Below are positions 35,028-44,348 of a DNA stretch of 64,000 nt, one piece after another; the first letter of the stretch is position 1, and each line of letters opens with the position of its first letter. The notes beneath the pieces are model-generated. The model ran no database searches. It saw nothing but the letters and a program-made list of their open reading frames with translations, and had not been told where the DNA came from. This DNA is from Haloferax massiliensis. Lineage in GTDB: Archaea > Halobacteriota > Halobacteria > Halobacteriales > Haloferacaceae. Where the stretch lies: assembly GCF_001368915.1 (NCBI RefSeq), contig NZ_CSTE01000005.1:62001-126000 (forward strand). The letters run 5' to 3'. A program made the position numbers and the translations under genes.

Positions 35028-36131
35028 TCAGATCGTGGTCGGGTCTTTATCGGGGCCGTAAAACACGTCTTGCCAGTCGCGGGTCACGTGCGTTCCCCAC
35101 TCGATGTCAAGTTCGGGGAGCTCCTGTCCCATCGCGTACTGCACGCTGAGCGCGGGGATGTTGGCACCCGCACCGACCGAAGCGGTGACGGACGGGGAGA
35201 GTCGCGGATGGATATCGACGAGTTTCGGCCTGCCGGCGGCGGTGTATTTGAACCGGAACGTGACGTTGTACTCCAACCCGAAGACCGAACAGAGCTCGCG
35301 GGTGTCTTGCAGGAGTTCCGGGTTCTCTTCGACGGTTCCGACGAACGAGGCGTCGTCGCAGGCCTCGTTGTGAGACCGGGAGACGAGAATCGGCGTCTCG
35401 TCGTCGCGGACGAGCGCGTCCACGGTGTACTCCTCGCCGGGTAGGAACTCCATCACGACGAGTTCGGGGAACTGGACCGTCTCTTGGAGGACGGGCAGCA
35501 CGTCGCCCAACGTCGTGACGGTGCTGTTCGGTTTCTGGTTCAACAGCGCGTTGAACCGGTCCATGTCCGGGTCGAGGACGCGAAAGCAGCGCATGTCGGT
35601 GCTCACGGGGGGTTTGAAACAGACGCGGCGGTTGGGGTAGCCGAGCGCGTGCACCGCGTCGAGGAACTCGTCGTACGTGGAGACGCGGTAGAACTCGGGT
35701 GCCACCGGGTGGGCCTGCTTGACGAGTTCGTCGTACAGTCGCCCTTTGTCTCTGGCAACCGACAGCGCCTGCGGCGAGAGGGCCATCACTTCGATACCCT
35801 CGCTCTCGAAGACGGGCTTCGCTTCGGAGAGGGGGCCGACCTCCGCCGCGTTGAGTGGGAGGATTACGTCGGCGTCTTCGCGGCGAGCGACCGCCAGCAG
35901 GTCGGAGACGAACGCGTCGGTGTCGGCAGCGGGAACCGTCTCCGCCGTGTCGACGAGGGTGAAGCCGTAGGCGTCCGGGTCCGTGTCGACGCCGACGATG
36001 TGCGCGTCGAACGCGTCGGCCCGGCGAATCGCCTTGATGATACCCGAAGCGCCGACGGCACCGGCGCCGGTCACCAGCACGGTCACATCACCGTCTCGGC
36101 TTGACGGTCGGACTGTATCCAGCAGTGTCAT
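35028..36131 (-). CDS. ATP-grasp carboxylate-amine ligase
   Basis: 367 residues. An N-terminal Rossmann-like part (TVLVTGAGAVGASGIIKAIRRAD) leads into the ATP-grasp fold: RVCFKPPVSTDMRC for the nucleotide Lys, VVMEFLPGEEYTVDALV for the hinge, and KLVDIHPRLSPS with the Mg-binding acidic/Asn-type segment. It resembles carbamoyl-phosphate-synthase large-subunit-like ligases found in polysaccharide loci. It would form an amide or ester from a carboxylate and an amine, possibly on a uronic acid. Own leaderless promoter with the shared motif. Confidence 0.85.
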   Translation of the reverse strand: MTLLDTVRPSSRDGDVTVLVTGAGAVGASGIIKAIRRADAFDAHIVGVDTDPDAYGFTLVDTAETVPAADTDAFVSDLLAVARREDADVILPLNAAEVGPLSEAKPVFESEGIEVMALSPQALSVARDKGRLYDELVKQAHPVAPEFYRVSTYDEFLDAVHALGYPNRRVCFKPPVSTDMRCFRVLDPDMDRFNALLNQKPNSTVTTLGDVLPVLQETVQFPELVVMEFLPGEEYTVDALVRDDETPILVSRSHNEACDDASFVGTVEENPELLQDTRELCSVFGLEYNVTFRFKYTAAGRPKLVDIHPRLSPSVTASVGAGANIPALSVQYAMGQELPELDIEWGTHVTRDWQDVFYGPDKDPTTI

Positions 36132-36156
36132 CGAGACGAGACAGACACCAAGGGCC

Positions 36157-36176
36157 CCTTATTATATAGCAGATAA
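36157..36176 (-). promoter_or_regulatory. Glycan-regulon motif, ATP-grasp operon
   Basis: Minus strand TTA, eight bases, ATAATAAGG ending 26 nt before the ATG at 36131. Nearly identical to the glmU copy. Confidence 0.75.
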
Positions 36177-36257
36177 AAGGCGTGAAGCGCCGAAAATCGA
36201 CGTGTCGCTCGGAGTCGACTCGGCCGGCGAACGGGCGTGAAACGCGCGTTCGAAAAA

Positions 36258-37283
36258 CTATTTCTCGGTCGCCAGCACCCGCTCGACGATGACGTCCGTC
36301 GCGTCGACGTTCTCTTCGAGAAGTCGCCGTCGGCGCGCCTCCCAATCGGCGTCGGTCGACCGGAGGATGTCGACCGCCTGATTCGCGGCGCGTTCGTTCC
36401 GCCGCTCGCCGTGGTAGCCGAACAGCAGGTCGAAGGAGGCGAGGTCGCGCATGAGTCCGGGATTCGCGCTGTGGACGTAGACGGTCGGCGTCCCGAGCAC
36501 GGCGCTTTCCGAGGCCATCGTCCCGCTCTCGCCGACGAAGAGGTCGGCGTACGCGAGCACGTGGTGGATGAGATGCGGGTCGATGGTGATGGCGTAGTCC
36601 GCCAACGCGGGCGGAAGGGAATCGCCCTCCGCGGAGATGAGGACGGTCGCGCCCGCGTCTTCGAGGCGACTGACGAGGCCGGTGAGTCCGTCGAGACCCT
36701 CGTCGCCGACGTCGTGTGCCGCGCCCCAACTGACCAGACGGACGACCGCGTACGTGTCGTCGGCGTCGACCGGGAGGCCGTCGAGCGCCGCCGGGTCGGG
36801 GTCGAACCGGTCGGGATGGAGGTACGCCAGTTCGTGGTAACTCGGGTATCGGTAGTGGTTCGACCCGGCGTCGTCGCGGTAGCATTTCGGCGTCGCCACC
36901 TCGTCGGCGAAGGGGAACGTCAGCGCGTTCGAGAGCGTCGCGTGCTCCGTGTCGGTGAAGACGACGCAGTCGGCACCGACGAGCTTCGCGACGTGTGCGG
37001 CCTCGAACCCCCCGATGGAGGCGACGACGTCCGGGTCGATGTCCCTCGCGGCGCGGAAGAGCCGATACTCGATGCCGAGCGTCGACAGCGCGACGCCGAC
37101 CAGCGAGTCGCCGCGGGAGCCAACCACCTCGTAGTCGATTTCGTACTCGTCGAGGAGGTCCAAGGCGACGTCCTTGTCGAGGGCGCGGACGTACACCTCG
37201 TGGCCGCGAGCCTCGAACTCGTCGATGGCGTGTTTGAAGAAGTGGACGTGCGCGGGGTGCTGAATCGTGATGAGGATGTCCAT
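36258..37283 (-). CDS. DUF354 protein (GT-B-like fold)
   Basis: 341 residues beginning MDILITIQHPAHVHFFKHAIDEFEARGHEVYVRA, the DUF354 signature. The family has a two-domain GT-B-like fold related to glycosyltransferases and UDP-GlcNAc 2-epimerases, with DLFVGESGTMASESAVLGTPTVYVHS as the nucleotide-sugar site. It is last in an operon with two UDP-sugar dehydrogenases and an acetyltransferase (10 nt after the previous gene). It could be a glycosyltransferase, or the epimerase otherwise missing from this pathway; undecided. Confidence 0.85.
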   Translation of the reverse strand: MDILITIQHPAHVHFFKHAIDEFEARGHEVYVRALDKDVALDLLDEYEIDYEVVGSRGDSLVGVALSTLGIEYRLFRAARDIDPDVVASIGGFEAAHVAKLVGADCVVFTDTEHATLSNALTFPFADEVATPKCYRDDAGSNHYRYPSYHELAYLHPDRFDPDPAALDGLPVDADDTYAVVRLVSWGAAHDVGDEGLDGLTGLVSRLEDAGATVLISAEGDSLPPALADYAITIDPHLIHHVLAYADLFVGESGTMASESAVLGTPTVYVHSANPGLMRDLASFDLLFGYHGERRNERAANQAVDILRSTDADWEARRRRLLEENVDATDVIVERVLATEK

Positions 37284-37293
37284 CGTCGGTGTC

Positions 37294-38580
37294 TCAGAGC
37301 TGCGCGTAGTGGAAGCCGCGCTCGTCGGCCTCGTCGGCGTCGAACACGTCGGCCACGTCTATCATGACCGGGTCGGACCCGAGTTCGGCGGCCATCTCGC
37401 CGAGGTCGTAGCCGGTGAACTCCTCGTGGCCGGTCGCCACGACGACGCCGTCGTAGGCGTCGAAGTCGACCGACTCGACCACGTCGATGCCGAAGACCTC
37501 CCGCGACTCGTCGGGGTCGGCGTGGGGGTCGTAGCCCACGCAGTCGACGTGGAACTCGTCGAGTTTCTCTATCATCGTGCTCACGTCCGAGCTCCGGATG
37601 TCGCCGACGCCCGGCTTGTAGGCGAGTCCGAGGACGAGCAGCCGCGTGTCCTGGAGGACGCGGCCCGACTCGTTGATGGTCTTGACCGCCTTGCGGGCGG
37701 CGTGAACCGGGACGTACTCGTTGATTTCGCGCGCCTGCAACACGAGCTTCGGCGAGAAGCCCTCGCGCTTGGAGCGGTAGGTGAGGTAGAACGGGTCGAC
37801 GGGGATGCAGTGGCCGCCGACGAAGCCCGGGGAGTAGCCGTCGTGGAAGTTCCACTTCGTCCCCGCGGCTTCGAGGACGTCCTTGGTCGTGAGTCCCATG
37901 TGGTCGCACGCGATGGCCAGTTCGTTGACGAGCGCGATGTTCATGTCGCGCTGGACGTTCTCGATGACCTTCGACGCCTCCGCCGTCTCGATGTCGGGCG
38001 CGCGGTGGATACCGGCGTCGACGATGCTCCCGTAGAGGTCGGCGAGGCGCTCGCGGACGTCCTCGGAGTTGGCTCCGACCACTTTGACCACGTCCTTGAC
38101 GCTCCGCCCGGTGTCGCCGGGCGACGCGCGCTCGGGCGAGTAGCCGACGAACACGTCTTCGCCGACGGTGAAACCGGACTCGGCTTCGAGCGCGGGCACG
38201 AGGACGGACTCGGTCGCGCCGGGGTAGACGGTGGATTCGAGGACGACGGTCGTCCCCGGCGAGACGTGCCGGCCGATGGTCTCGGCCGCCGACTCGACGA
38301 ACCGGAGGTCGGGGTTCTCCATGCTGTCGACCGGCGTGGGGACCGTCACGACGACGAAGTCCGCGTCCGAGATGTGCGTCGCGTCCGTCGTGAACAGCAC
38401 GTCGGAGGCGGCGACGCCCTCGTCGGTCACGTCTCCGGTCGGGTCCGTCCCCGCCGAGAGCGTCGAGACCTTGTCGGGGTCGACGTCGTAGCCGATGACC
38501 GACTTCCCGGCGCGGTCGAACTCGATGGCCAACGGCAGGCCGACGTAGCCGAGGCCGACGACGCAGACGGTGTCAGTCAT
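37294..38580 (-). CDS. Nucleotide-sugar dehydrogenase, UDP-GlcNAc 6-dehydrogenase type (WbpA/TviB-like)
   Basis: 428 residues. NAD motif VCVVGLGYVGLPLAIEF, catalytic region EASKVIENVQRDMNIALVNE, active-site Cys in GFVGGHCIPVDPFYLTY, and C-terminal LVLGLAYKPGVGDIR. The GHCIPVDPFYL form is that of enzymes oxidising UDP-GlcNAc or UDP-GalNAc to the uronic acid. Its ATG overlaps the previous gene by 8 nt. It would supply the substrate for the 3-oxidation and transamination steps encoded near 62 kb. Confidence 0.9.
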   Translation of the reverse strand: MTDTVCVVGLGYVGLPLAIEFDRAGKSVIGYDVDPDKVSTLSAGTDPTGDVTDEGVAASDVLFTTDATHISDADFVVVTVPTPVDSMENPDLRFVESAAETIGRHVSPGTTVVLESTVYPGATESVLVPALEAESGFTVGEDVFVGYSPERASPGDTGRSVKDVVKVVGANSEDVRERLADLYGSIVDAGIHRAPDIETAEASKVIENVQRDMNIALVNELAIACDHMGLTTKDVLEAAGTKWNFHDGYSPGFVGGHCIPVDPFYLTYRSKREGFSPKLVLQAREINEYVPVHAARKAVKTINESGRVLQDTRLLVLGLAYKPGVGDIRSSDVSTMIEKLDEFHVDCVGYDPHADPDESREVFGIDVVESVDFDAYDGVVVATGHEEFTGYDLGEMAAELGSDPVMIDVADVFDADEADERGFHYAQL

Positions 38581-39961
38581 GGAGTCCGATTCCCTCGTAA
38601 TCGACGCGTTCGTCGTCTCGATACTCCGTCGCGGCCTGTCGACCGTCGACGAAGACGACCGGGCGGTCGCCGTCAGAGAAGGCGGGCACGTCGAGATGTT
38701 CGAACGACTCGTGGGCCGTCACGAGCACGATGGCGTCCGGGGACAGGTCGTCGTTCGTGACGCCGCGGATGATAGTCGCACCCGCGGCCTCGAAGACGTC
38801 GGTGTCGTCGAGGATGGGGTCGGTGGCGACCACGTCGGCACCGGCGGCGTCGAGGTGTTCGATGACGGGGAGCGCCGGCGTCTTTCGAATCTCCTTGACG
38901 CCCGCTCGGTACGTGAGGCCGAGGACGAGAACGGTCGCGTCTTCGGGGGCGACGCCCCGTGCGTCCAGTCGGTCGAGCGCCGTCTGCGCGGTGACGTGCG
39001 GCATCTCGTCGTTGACGGCGCGAGCGGTCTCCATGAGCGGCGACGCCGTCTCGAACTCGTTGATGAGGAACTGCGGGTAGTACGGGATACAGTGGCCGCC
39101 GACGCCCGCGCCGGGCGTGTGTATTTCGCAGAACGGTTGGGTGTTGGCCACGTCGATTGCCTCGGTCACGTCGACTTCGAACTCGTCGGCGTGGGTCGCC
39201 AGTTCGTTGGCGAGCGCGATGTTCACGTCGCGGTAGACGCCCTCGAACACCTTGACCGCCTCCGCGGTCGTCGTGTCCGAGACGGTGATGACCTCGTTCG
39301 ACGATATCTGGTCGTAGATGAGCGACGCGGCGCGGGCGCTCTCGTCGTCGGCCCCGCCGACGACCTTCGGGTAGGCCCCGCGGATGTCCTTCAGGGCCCG
39401 TCCCGAGGAGGTCCGCTCCGGGCAGAACGCGAGCCCGAACTCGCCGAGCGAGAGGCCGCTTTCGGATTCGAGAAGCGGGAGGAGCGCGTCTCGGCAGGAG
39501 CGCGGCGGGAGCGTCGACTCGAAGACGACGAGGTCGCCCTCGTCGAGACCCCGCCCGATGTCGCCCGCGACGGCCTCGATGACCGAGAGGTCCGGGCGAC
39601 CCCCGTCGTCGACGAGCGTCGGGACGATGACCACGTGCACGCTCGCCTCGGCCGCGACTTCCCGCGGTTCCGTGTTCGCGACGAGCGCGCCGTCCTCGAC
39701 GAGTCGTTCGACCAGTTCGTCGAGCCCGGGTTCGCCGACGATGTGGTTCCGCCCGGCGTTTATCTCGCGGACGACCTCGGTGTCGATGTCCGCGCCGGTG
39801 ACGTTTCCGGTGGTCTCGGCGTAGACGGACGCGAGGGGTAGTCCCATCTTGCCGAGACCGTAGACGCCGACGGGCACGTCGCCGGAGGTGAACGCGTCTC
39901 TCTGTTCGTCTTCGGGACGGTCGGAGCCGTAGATGGTCGTGACTGAAGATTGTGTGCTCAT
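38573..39961 (-). CDS. Nucleotide-sugar dehydrogenase, WecC-like
   Basis: 462 residues. NAD motif VGVYGLGKMGLPLASVYAE, then GVYRDVNIALANELA, active-site Cys in GAGVGGHCIPYYPQFLI and LVLGLTYRAGVKEIRKTPA. The YYPQFL form is the one seen in UDP-ManNAc dehydrogenase-like archaeal proteins. An acidic N-terminal extension of about 30 residues precedes the Rossmann fold. It differs clearly from its neighbour, so two uronic acids are probably made. No UDP-GlcNAc 2-epimerase is recognised in the window to supply ManNAc. Confidence 0.88.
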   Translation of the reverse strand: MSTQSSVTTIYGSDRPEDEQRDAFTSGDVPVGVYGLGKMGLPLASVYAETTGNVTGADIDTEVVREINAGRNHIVGEPGLDELVERLVEDGALVANTEPREVAAEASVHVVIVPTLVDDGGRPDLSVIEAVAGDIGRGLDEGDLVVFESTLPPRSCRDALLPLLESESGLSLGEFGLAFCPERTSSGRALKDIRGAYPKVVGGADDESARAASLIYDQISSNEVITVSDTTTAEAVKVFEGVYRDVNIALANELATHADEFEVDVTEAIDVANTQPFCEIHTPGAGVGGHCIPYYPQFLINEFETASPLMETARAVNDEMPHVTAQTALDRLDARGVAPEDATVLVLGLTYRAGVKEIRKTPALPVIEHLDAAGADVVATDPILDDTDVFEAAGATIIRGVTNDDLSPDAIVLVTAHESFEHLDVPAFSDGDRPVVFVDGRQAATEYRDDERVDYEGIGLHD

Positions 39962-40539
39962 ATCGAGTTCGCTCCCTGTAGCTTCGCCGGGAGTGGGCGG
40001 TGTTCGGCGGGCGTTCCGACCGCGAGCGTCTCTGCGGGGACGTCCTCGGTGACGGTCGCGCCGGCGGCGACGAACGCGTTCTCGCCGACGGTCACGTCGG
40101 GGAGGATAGTCGCGTTCCCGCCGACCGAGACCCCGTCTTCGAGCGTCGGGCCGGTCATCTCGACGTCCTGCCGGACGGGGTACGGGTCGTTGGTGAGCAC
40201 CGCGCCCGGTCCGACGAACACGTCGTCGCCGATGTGCGTGTGGGTCGGAACGTAGACGCGGGTCTGGAGGCTCACGTTGGACCCGATGGTGGAGGTGCCG
40301 TCGATGACGGTGTTGGTCCCGACGACGACGTTGTCGCCGATTCGGGTGTCCTCTCGGACGAGCGCGTCGTGGCCGGTGACGAAGCCGTCGCCGATAGTCA
40401 CGTCGCTGTAGACGATGGTCCCCGAGCGGATTCGGGCGTCGTCGCCGACGATCGTCTGCCGGGAGTCCTCGCCGGCGGAGTACCCGAGGGTGACGTCGTC
40501 GTCTATCTCGCAGTTGGTGCCCGTGACGTACAAGTTCAT
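39958..40539 (-). CDS. Left-handed beta-helix N-acetyltransferase (WbpD-like)
   Basis: 193 residues from the ATG at 40539. Hexapeptide repeats run through most of the protein (DDARIRSGTIVYSDVTIGDGFVTGHDALVREDTRIGDNVVVG), with the THTHIGDDVFVGPGAVLTNDPYP loop typical of WbpD/WlbB-type enzymes that acetylate the 3-amino group of UDP-GlcNAc3NA. It overlaps the dehydrogenase by 4 nt and the small upstream ORF by 4 nt (ATGA). Longer upstream starts add non-hexapeptide, intergenic-like sequence. Confidence 0.88.
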   Translation of the reverse strand: MNLYVTGTNCEIDDDVTLGYSAGEDSRQTIVGDDARIRSGTIVYSDVTIGDGFVTGHDALVREDTRIGDNVVVGTNTVIDGTSTIGSNVSLQTRVYVPTHTHIGDDVFVGPGAVLTNDPYPVRQDVEMTGPTLEDGVSVGGNATILPDVTVGENAFVAAGATVTEDVPAETLAVGTPAEHRPLPAKLQGANSI

Positions 40540-40664
40540 GCCTGTGCCGAATCGCCAGACGTCTCGTCCTCTTCGGGGAGCGACCCGCCGCTTCCCGACC
40601 GGAGGGTGGTTACGAGCACGAACAGTGCGACGAGCGCCGCGAGGAGTTTGGTTTTGGTGCGCAT
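40536..40664 (-). CDS. Small one-helix membrane protein coupled to the acetyltransferase
   Basis: 42 residues: MRTKTKLLAALVALFVLVTTLRS, a signal-like membrane helix with a basic start, then an acidic tail (GSLPEEDETSGDSAQA). The stop and the acetyltransferase start overlap as ATGA, a standard sign of translational coupling. It is the first ORF after the promoter motif, with a hairpin in between. Function unknown. Confidence 0.65.
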   Translation of the reverse strand: MRTKTKLLAALVALFVLVTTLRSGSGGSLPEEDETSGDSAQA

Positions 40665-40677
40665 TGTTGGTCACGCC

Positions 40678-40696
40678 GCGGGCCGTCGTGGCCCGC
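40678..40696 (-). other. Hairpin in the leader of the acetyltransferase operon
   Basis: GCGGGCC (40678-40684), five bases, GGCCCGC (40690-40696) is a perfect 7-bp GC stem between the motif and the first ORF, 14 nt before its ATG. It may affect leader stability or translation. Confidence 0.45.
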
Positions 40697-40724
40697 GATT
40701 CGAAACGGAGGTCACGCGAAGCGG

Positions 40725-40745
40725 CCATTATTATCGGGACGGTAA
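40725..40745 (-). promoter_or_regulatory. Glycan-regulon motif, acetyltransferase/dehydrogenase operon
   Basis: Minus strand TTACCG, three bases, CGATAATAATGG, so the arms TTACCG/CGATAA form a near-perfect dyad. It lies 61 nt upstream of the first ORF. Confidence 0.75.
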
Positions 40746-40880
40746 GCCCGTAGACGGCCGCAGACGGGCGAACGCGAGTCGGTCCCACCGTGCGAACCCT
40801 CACCAATCGAAGCCGCGATTCCTCGATTTTTCGGAGCATCACCCCGGAACGCTGCCGTCGGCGCGTTCGGTCATTCGCCC

Positions 40881-40900
40881 TTATCAGACCGCTAAGCCGC
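40881..40900 (+). promoter_or_regulatory. Degenerate motif-like dyad before the DUF1616 gene
   Basis: TTATC, six bases, GCTAAG: the left half and spacing agree with the other copies but the right half lacks ATAATAA. It is listed as a possible weak member only; 69 nt to the ATG. Confidence 0.3.
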
Positions 40901-40968
40901 TCTTTCGCCCAATTTCGAGCGTGAACGGTCGCGGCCATTTTTCAACACGGACGGTCAAGGCGCGGGTG

Positions 40969-42054
40969 ATGAAGTCGTCTACCCGTCACTGGACGCTCGA
41001 CTTACTCCTCGTCGTCGCGGGCGCGATCGCCGCGCTCGCGGCGGTCATGCTCGGTCTCTCCGGGTCGGTCGTCCGGAGCCTGTTCGTCGTGCCGCTCATC
41101 GTTCTGTACCCGGGGTACGCGGTCCTCGCCGCCGTGTTCCCGGAGCGGCGGTCGGACGTCGAGTCCGACACCATGAGCGACGAGTCGGCGCTCACCCGAC
41201 CGACGCGACACACCGCCGGACTGCTCTACTCCGTTCGGCTGGCCCTCTCGTCGGCGTTGAGCCTCGCGCTCGTCGCCGCGGTCGCGCTCGTCGCCAACGT
41301 CGCCGGGCGGGGGTTCGACGCGACCCTCGTCGCGCTCGGCGTGTTCGGCGTGACGATACTGTTCACCGCCGTCGCCATCGTCCGGCGCATGCTCCTCCCC
41401 TCGGACGCGCGGGCCGGTGCCCCGCCGCTGAGTACCGTTCTCGGGAGCGTGGCGTCGACCACCGGAGCGGTCACGTCCCCGCTTTCGTCCGAGTCGCGGA
41501 GTTCGCCAGTCTCGCTCGCCGTCAACCTCCTCGTCGTCGTGAGCGTCGTCGCGTTCCTCAGCAGCGTCGGGTTCGCGATGGTCGAGACGCAGACGCCCGA
41601 GTCGGACTTCACCGAGGCGTACCTCGTGACCCAGAACGAATCGGGGTACGCGGCCAGCGGCTACCCCCAGCAACTCAGTCGCGGAGAGCAGGTCCCGGTG
41701 ACGCTGGCGCTGGAGAACCACGAGCACGAATCGACGACGTACACGGTCGTCACGAAGCTCCAACGGCTCGACAGAACGGCGAACGGGACGCGGGTGACCG
41801 AGGAACGCGAACTCGACCGAACGCGGCAGTCGGTCGAGGACAACCAGACCGCCTACGTCCAACAGGACGTGCGGCCGACGATGTCCGGTGAATCGCTGCG
41901 ACTCGTCTACCACGTCTACAGAGGCGACGCCCCCGACGATGCGAACCGCGAGAACGCGTATCGGACCGTCCAACTGGTCGTTTCGGTCGGCGGTGGTGAA
42001 GACGCCACTGCGCAACTCAGCCGGCCCGATTCGACCGGAGGGGCGAGCGCCTGA
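40969..42054 (+). CDS. DUF1616 membrane protein
   Basis: 361 residues. Four membrane helices in the first ~195 residues (LDLLLVVAGAIAALAAVMLG, SLFVVPLIVLYPGYAVLAAVFPE, and two more near 85-125), a fifth near 185, then an outer domain of about 165 residues with beta-sandwich character (SDFTEAYLVTQNESGYAASGYPQQLSRGEQVPVTLALENHE). The helix pair with LYPGYAVLAA is typical of DUF1616, a family frequent in archaeal glycan loci. Several N-x-T sequons lie in the outer part. Its ATG follows a GTG directly; 1-nt overlap with the next gene. Confidence 0.8.
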   Translation: MKSSTRHWTLDLLLVVAGAIAALAAVMLGLSGSVVRSLFVVPLIVLYPGYAVLAAVFPERRSDVESDTMSDESALTRPTRHTAGLLYSVRLALSSALSLALVAAVALVANVAGRGFDATLVALGVFGVTILFTAVAIVRRMLLPSDARAGAPPLSTVLGSVASTTGAVTSPLSSESRSSPVSLAVNLLVVVSVVAFLSSVGFAMVETQTPESDFTEAYLVTQNESGYAASGYPQQLSRGEQVPVTLALENHEHESTTYTVVTKLQRLDRTANGTRVTEERELDRTRQSVEDNQTAYVQQDVRPTMSGESLRLVYHVYRGDAPDDANRENAYRTVQLVVSVGGGEDATAQLSRPDSTGGASA

Positions 42055-42623
42055 TGTGGCCGTGGGAGCATCTCGTCTTCGGCTACGTGCTGTTTTCCCT
42101 CGTGAACCGCGCCGCGTGGGACCCGCCGATCAGCGACGAGGCCGGCGTGGCCGTCGCGCTGATGACGCAGGTCCCGGACCTCGTCGACAAGCCGCTTTCG
42201 TGGTCGTTCGGCGTCGTCACGACGGGGTACGGCCCGGCGCACTCGGTCCTCGTCGGCGCACCGCTCGTCGCGCTGCTCGCGGGGGCGCTGTGGACGCGGA
42301 ACAGGGCGAAACTCGCGCTCGCCGCGGTCGTCGGCTACGGGTCGCACCTCGTCGGCGACCTGCTCGCCCTCCGGGCGAACGGGCCGAACGCCGGGCGGTT
42401 GCTCTGGCCGCTCGCGCCGCGGGAACCCTACTCGAACGACCTCGGCTTCGTCCAGCGGTTCTCGGAGTACTTCCAGACGTTCCTCTATCAGGTGATGCGC
42501 CCCGAGAATACGGAGCTCGTCGTCGGCTACGTGGCCGTCTTCGGAGCGGTCGTCCTGCTGTGGGTGCTCGACGGGACGCCGGGGGTTCGGTGGGTTCGCC
42601 GCGCCGCCGACCGAGAACTCTGA
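42054..42623 (+). CDS. YdjM/DUF457-type membrane-bound metal-dependent hydrolase
   Basis: 189 residues. MWPWEHLVFGYVLFSLVNR has the N-terminal His of the family, followed by QVPDLVDKPLSW (Asp), GPAHSVLVG (His) and YGSHLVGDLLAL (His and Asp), the expected metal ligands within membrane helices. These proteins are relatives of phosphatases/hydrolases; the substrate is unknown. It overlaps the DUF1616 gene by 1 nt and is coupled to it. Confidence 0.8.
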   Translation: MWPWEHLVFGYVLFSLVNRAAWDPPISDEAGVAVALMTQVPDLVDKPLSWSFGVVTTGYGPAHSVLVGAPLVALLAGALWTRNRAKLALAAVVGYGSHLVGDLLALRANGPNAGRLLWPLAPREPYSNDLGFVQRFSEYFQTFLYQVMRPENTELVVGYVAVFGAVVLLWVLDGTPGVRWVRRAADREL

Positions 42624-42782
42624 GCGGGCCGCTCCGTCACTGGTCCAGCCCGCAGAGAATTTTAGAAACAACACCATAATTTAATTGATTGTCTGACATT
42701 CACCCATAGAACAGACATTCAGTTTGAATAATATGAAAAACGTTGAAAATACTCAATAGACAGAAGCAGAGACACTCTCGCG

Positions 42783-44294
42783 ATGCGGAATCAAAGCGCA
42801 GAAGAGCGCAAAAGGACGGTATCTCGAAGGAACGTATTGAAGGGAATCGGCGGGGCGGCCGCGGCCGTCTCGTTCGCCGGGACGGCGTCGGCCGACGACG
42901 ATTGGTACAACGTCGTCGACGAGGGAGCGGACCCGACGGGCCAGGAGTCTATCAATCCGATTTTGGACGATATTCGGTGCGACGACGGGACGGTGCTGTA
43001 TTTCCCGGAGGGCGAGTATCTCATGGACGACGTCTTCCGGCACGTCGGTTTTCGAGGGTTCGAACTGCGGGGGGATAACGCGACTATCGTCCCGGCCGCC
43101 GACTACGACGGCAAGTGGCTGTTCAAGTTAGGAACGTTCGACCAACCGGGCGAGGACCTCGTCGTCGAGGGATTCGAGTTCGACTTCACGGCGGACAACA
43201 CCGGCCTTCGCGTCGTCCAAGCGCAGGTCAGAGACGACCTTCTCGCGCGGAACCTCTCCGTCGTCGGGCAGCACGACAGCGGGAAGTACGGTCCGTTCGC
43301 GTTCGACGTCACCGACTCGTCGGGTATCGGGACCGTCCAGAACATCAGGATTCCCGACGGCGGCGAGTTCTCGGACAACACCCCGGGCGACATCGACGTG
43401 GGGCCGACGGGTATCATCGTCTCGCCGTACCACAACGGGAAGCTCTGGGTGCGCGACTGCGAGGTCTGTGCGTGGCCAGACAACGGTCTGTACTGTTCGA
43501 CCGAGGGCGGCCGCGTCGTCGTCGACGGCGGCGTGTTCAAGAACAGCAACATCGCCAACATTCGGCTCTCGGGCGATTACAGCTCGATTCACGGCGCGAC
43601 CGTCATCGTCGACGAGCGCCGGGACAACGACACGAACCAGCGGGGCATCCGACTCGACGGCGGCGCGTACAACTGGATAGACGACACCGTCGTCCGAATC
43701 GACGAGCCGAACGGACGGGCCATCAGCGTCCAGAACGACGTCGAATGGGCGCGGATTCAGAACGCCAGCGTCATCGTCAACGGGAGCGTGCCGACGAAGG
43801 CCGTCACCGTCTCGTCGGGCGCGGGGAAAGTCGACATCCTCAACACCGACATCGAGTTCAACACCAGCGGCCACGCGCTCGTCGTCAACGGGCCGAGCAG
43901 TGCCGACGCCGACCCGGTGTACGTCCTCAAGTCGAACGTCGGGGGCTCCGGCGATGGGTCGACCGGCCGACACGCGGTTCGACTCGAACGGGGCAACTGC
44001 ACGCTCGACCGCTTCGACGTCGAACAGACCGGCGGCGACTACCGCCGCGCGGTCAAGGTGCTCGGCGACGGTAGCACGTTCATCTGGGGCGACTACGACA
44101 CGGGTCACATCCCGCTCGTCAACGACGCCGACGGAACGACGTTCCACGGCGTCACCTCGCAGTCACACGACGGCTACGAGGGGATGAAGGTCATCGACGG
44201 GTCGAGCGGCGTCGAAGTCACCGAGTCTGCGATTCACAACGGCGTCTGGGAGTACGGCGACGTCGACGTCACGTACGACGGGAACTGGTTCTGA
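42783..44294 (+). CDS. Tat-exported right-handed beta-helix protein, paralogue 1
   Basis: 503 residues. Tat signal TVSRRNVLKGIGGAAAAVSFAGTASA. The mature start YNVVDEGADPTGQESINPILDDI is the pectate-lyase-superfamily opening, followed by about 18 beta-helix coils with regularly spaced Asn/Asp (for example NTGLRVVQAQ, VVVDGGVFKNSN). It shares the same outline with the protein at 46324. Such proteins cleave or bind acidic polysaccharides; a lyase, epimerase or cell-surface role fits the locus. It has an AT-rich promoter without the shared motif. Confidence 0.82.
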   Translation: MRNQSAEERKRTVSRRNVLKGIGGAAAAVSFAGTASADDDWYNVVDEGADPTGQESINPILDDIRCDDGTVLYFPEGEYLMDDVFRHVGFRGFELRGDNATIVPAADYDGKWLFKLGTFDQPGEDLVVEGFEFDFTADNTGLRVVQAQVRDDLLARNLSVVGQHDSGKYGPFAFDVTDSSGIGTVQNIRIPDGGEFSDNTPGDIDVGPTGIIVSPYHNGKLWVRDCEVCAWPDNGLYCSTEGGRVVVDGGVFKNSNIANIRLSGDYSSIHGATVIVDERRDNDTNQRGIRLDGGAYNWIDDTVVRIDEPNGRAISVQNDVEWARIQNASVIVNGSVPTKAVTVSSGAGKVDILNTDIEFNTSGHALVVNGPSSADADPVYVLKSNVGGSGDGSTGRHAVRLERGNCTLDRFDVEQTGGDYRRAVKVLGDGSTFIWGDYDTGHIPLVNDADGTTFHGVTSQSHDGYEGMKVIDGSSGVEVTESAIHNGVWEYGDVDVTYDGNWF

Positions 44295-44348
44295 GCCGCG
44301 CCGGTCGGCACCCGCGTCGACTCCGCGACGCTCCGCACCCGGCCGGGG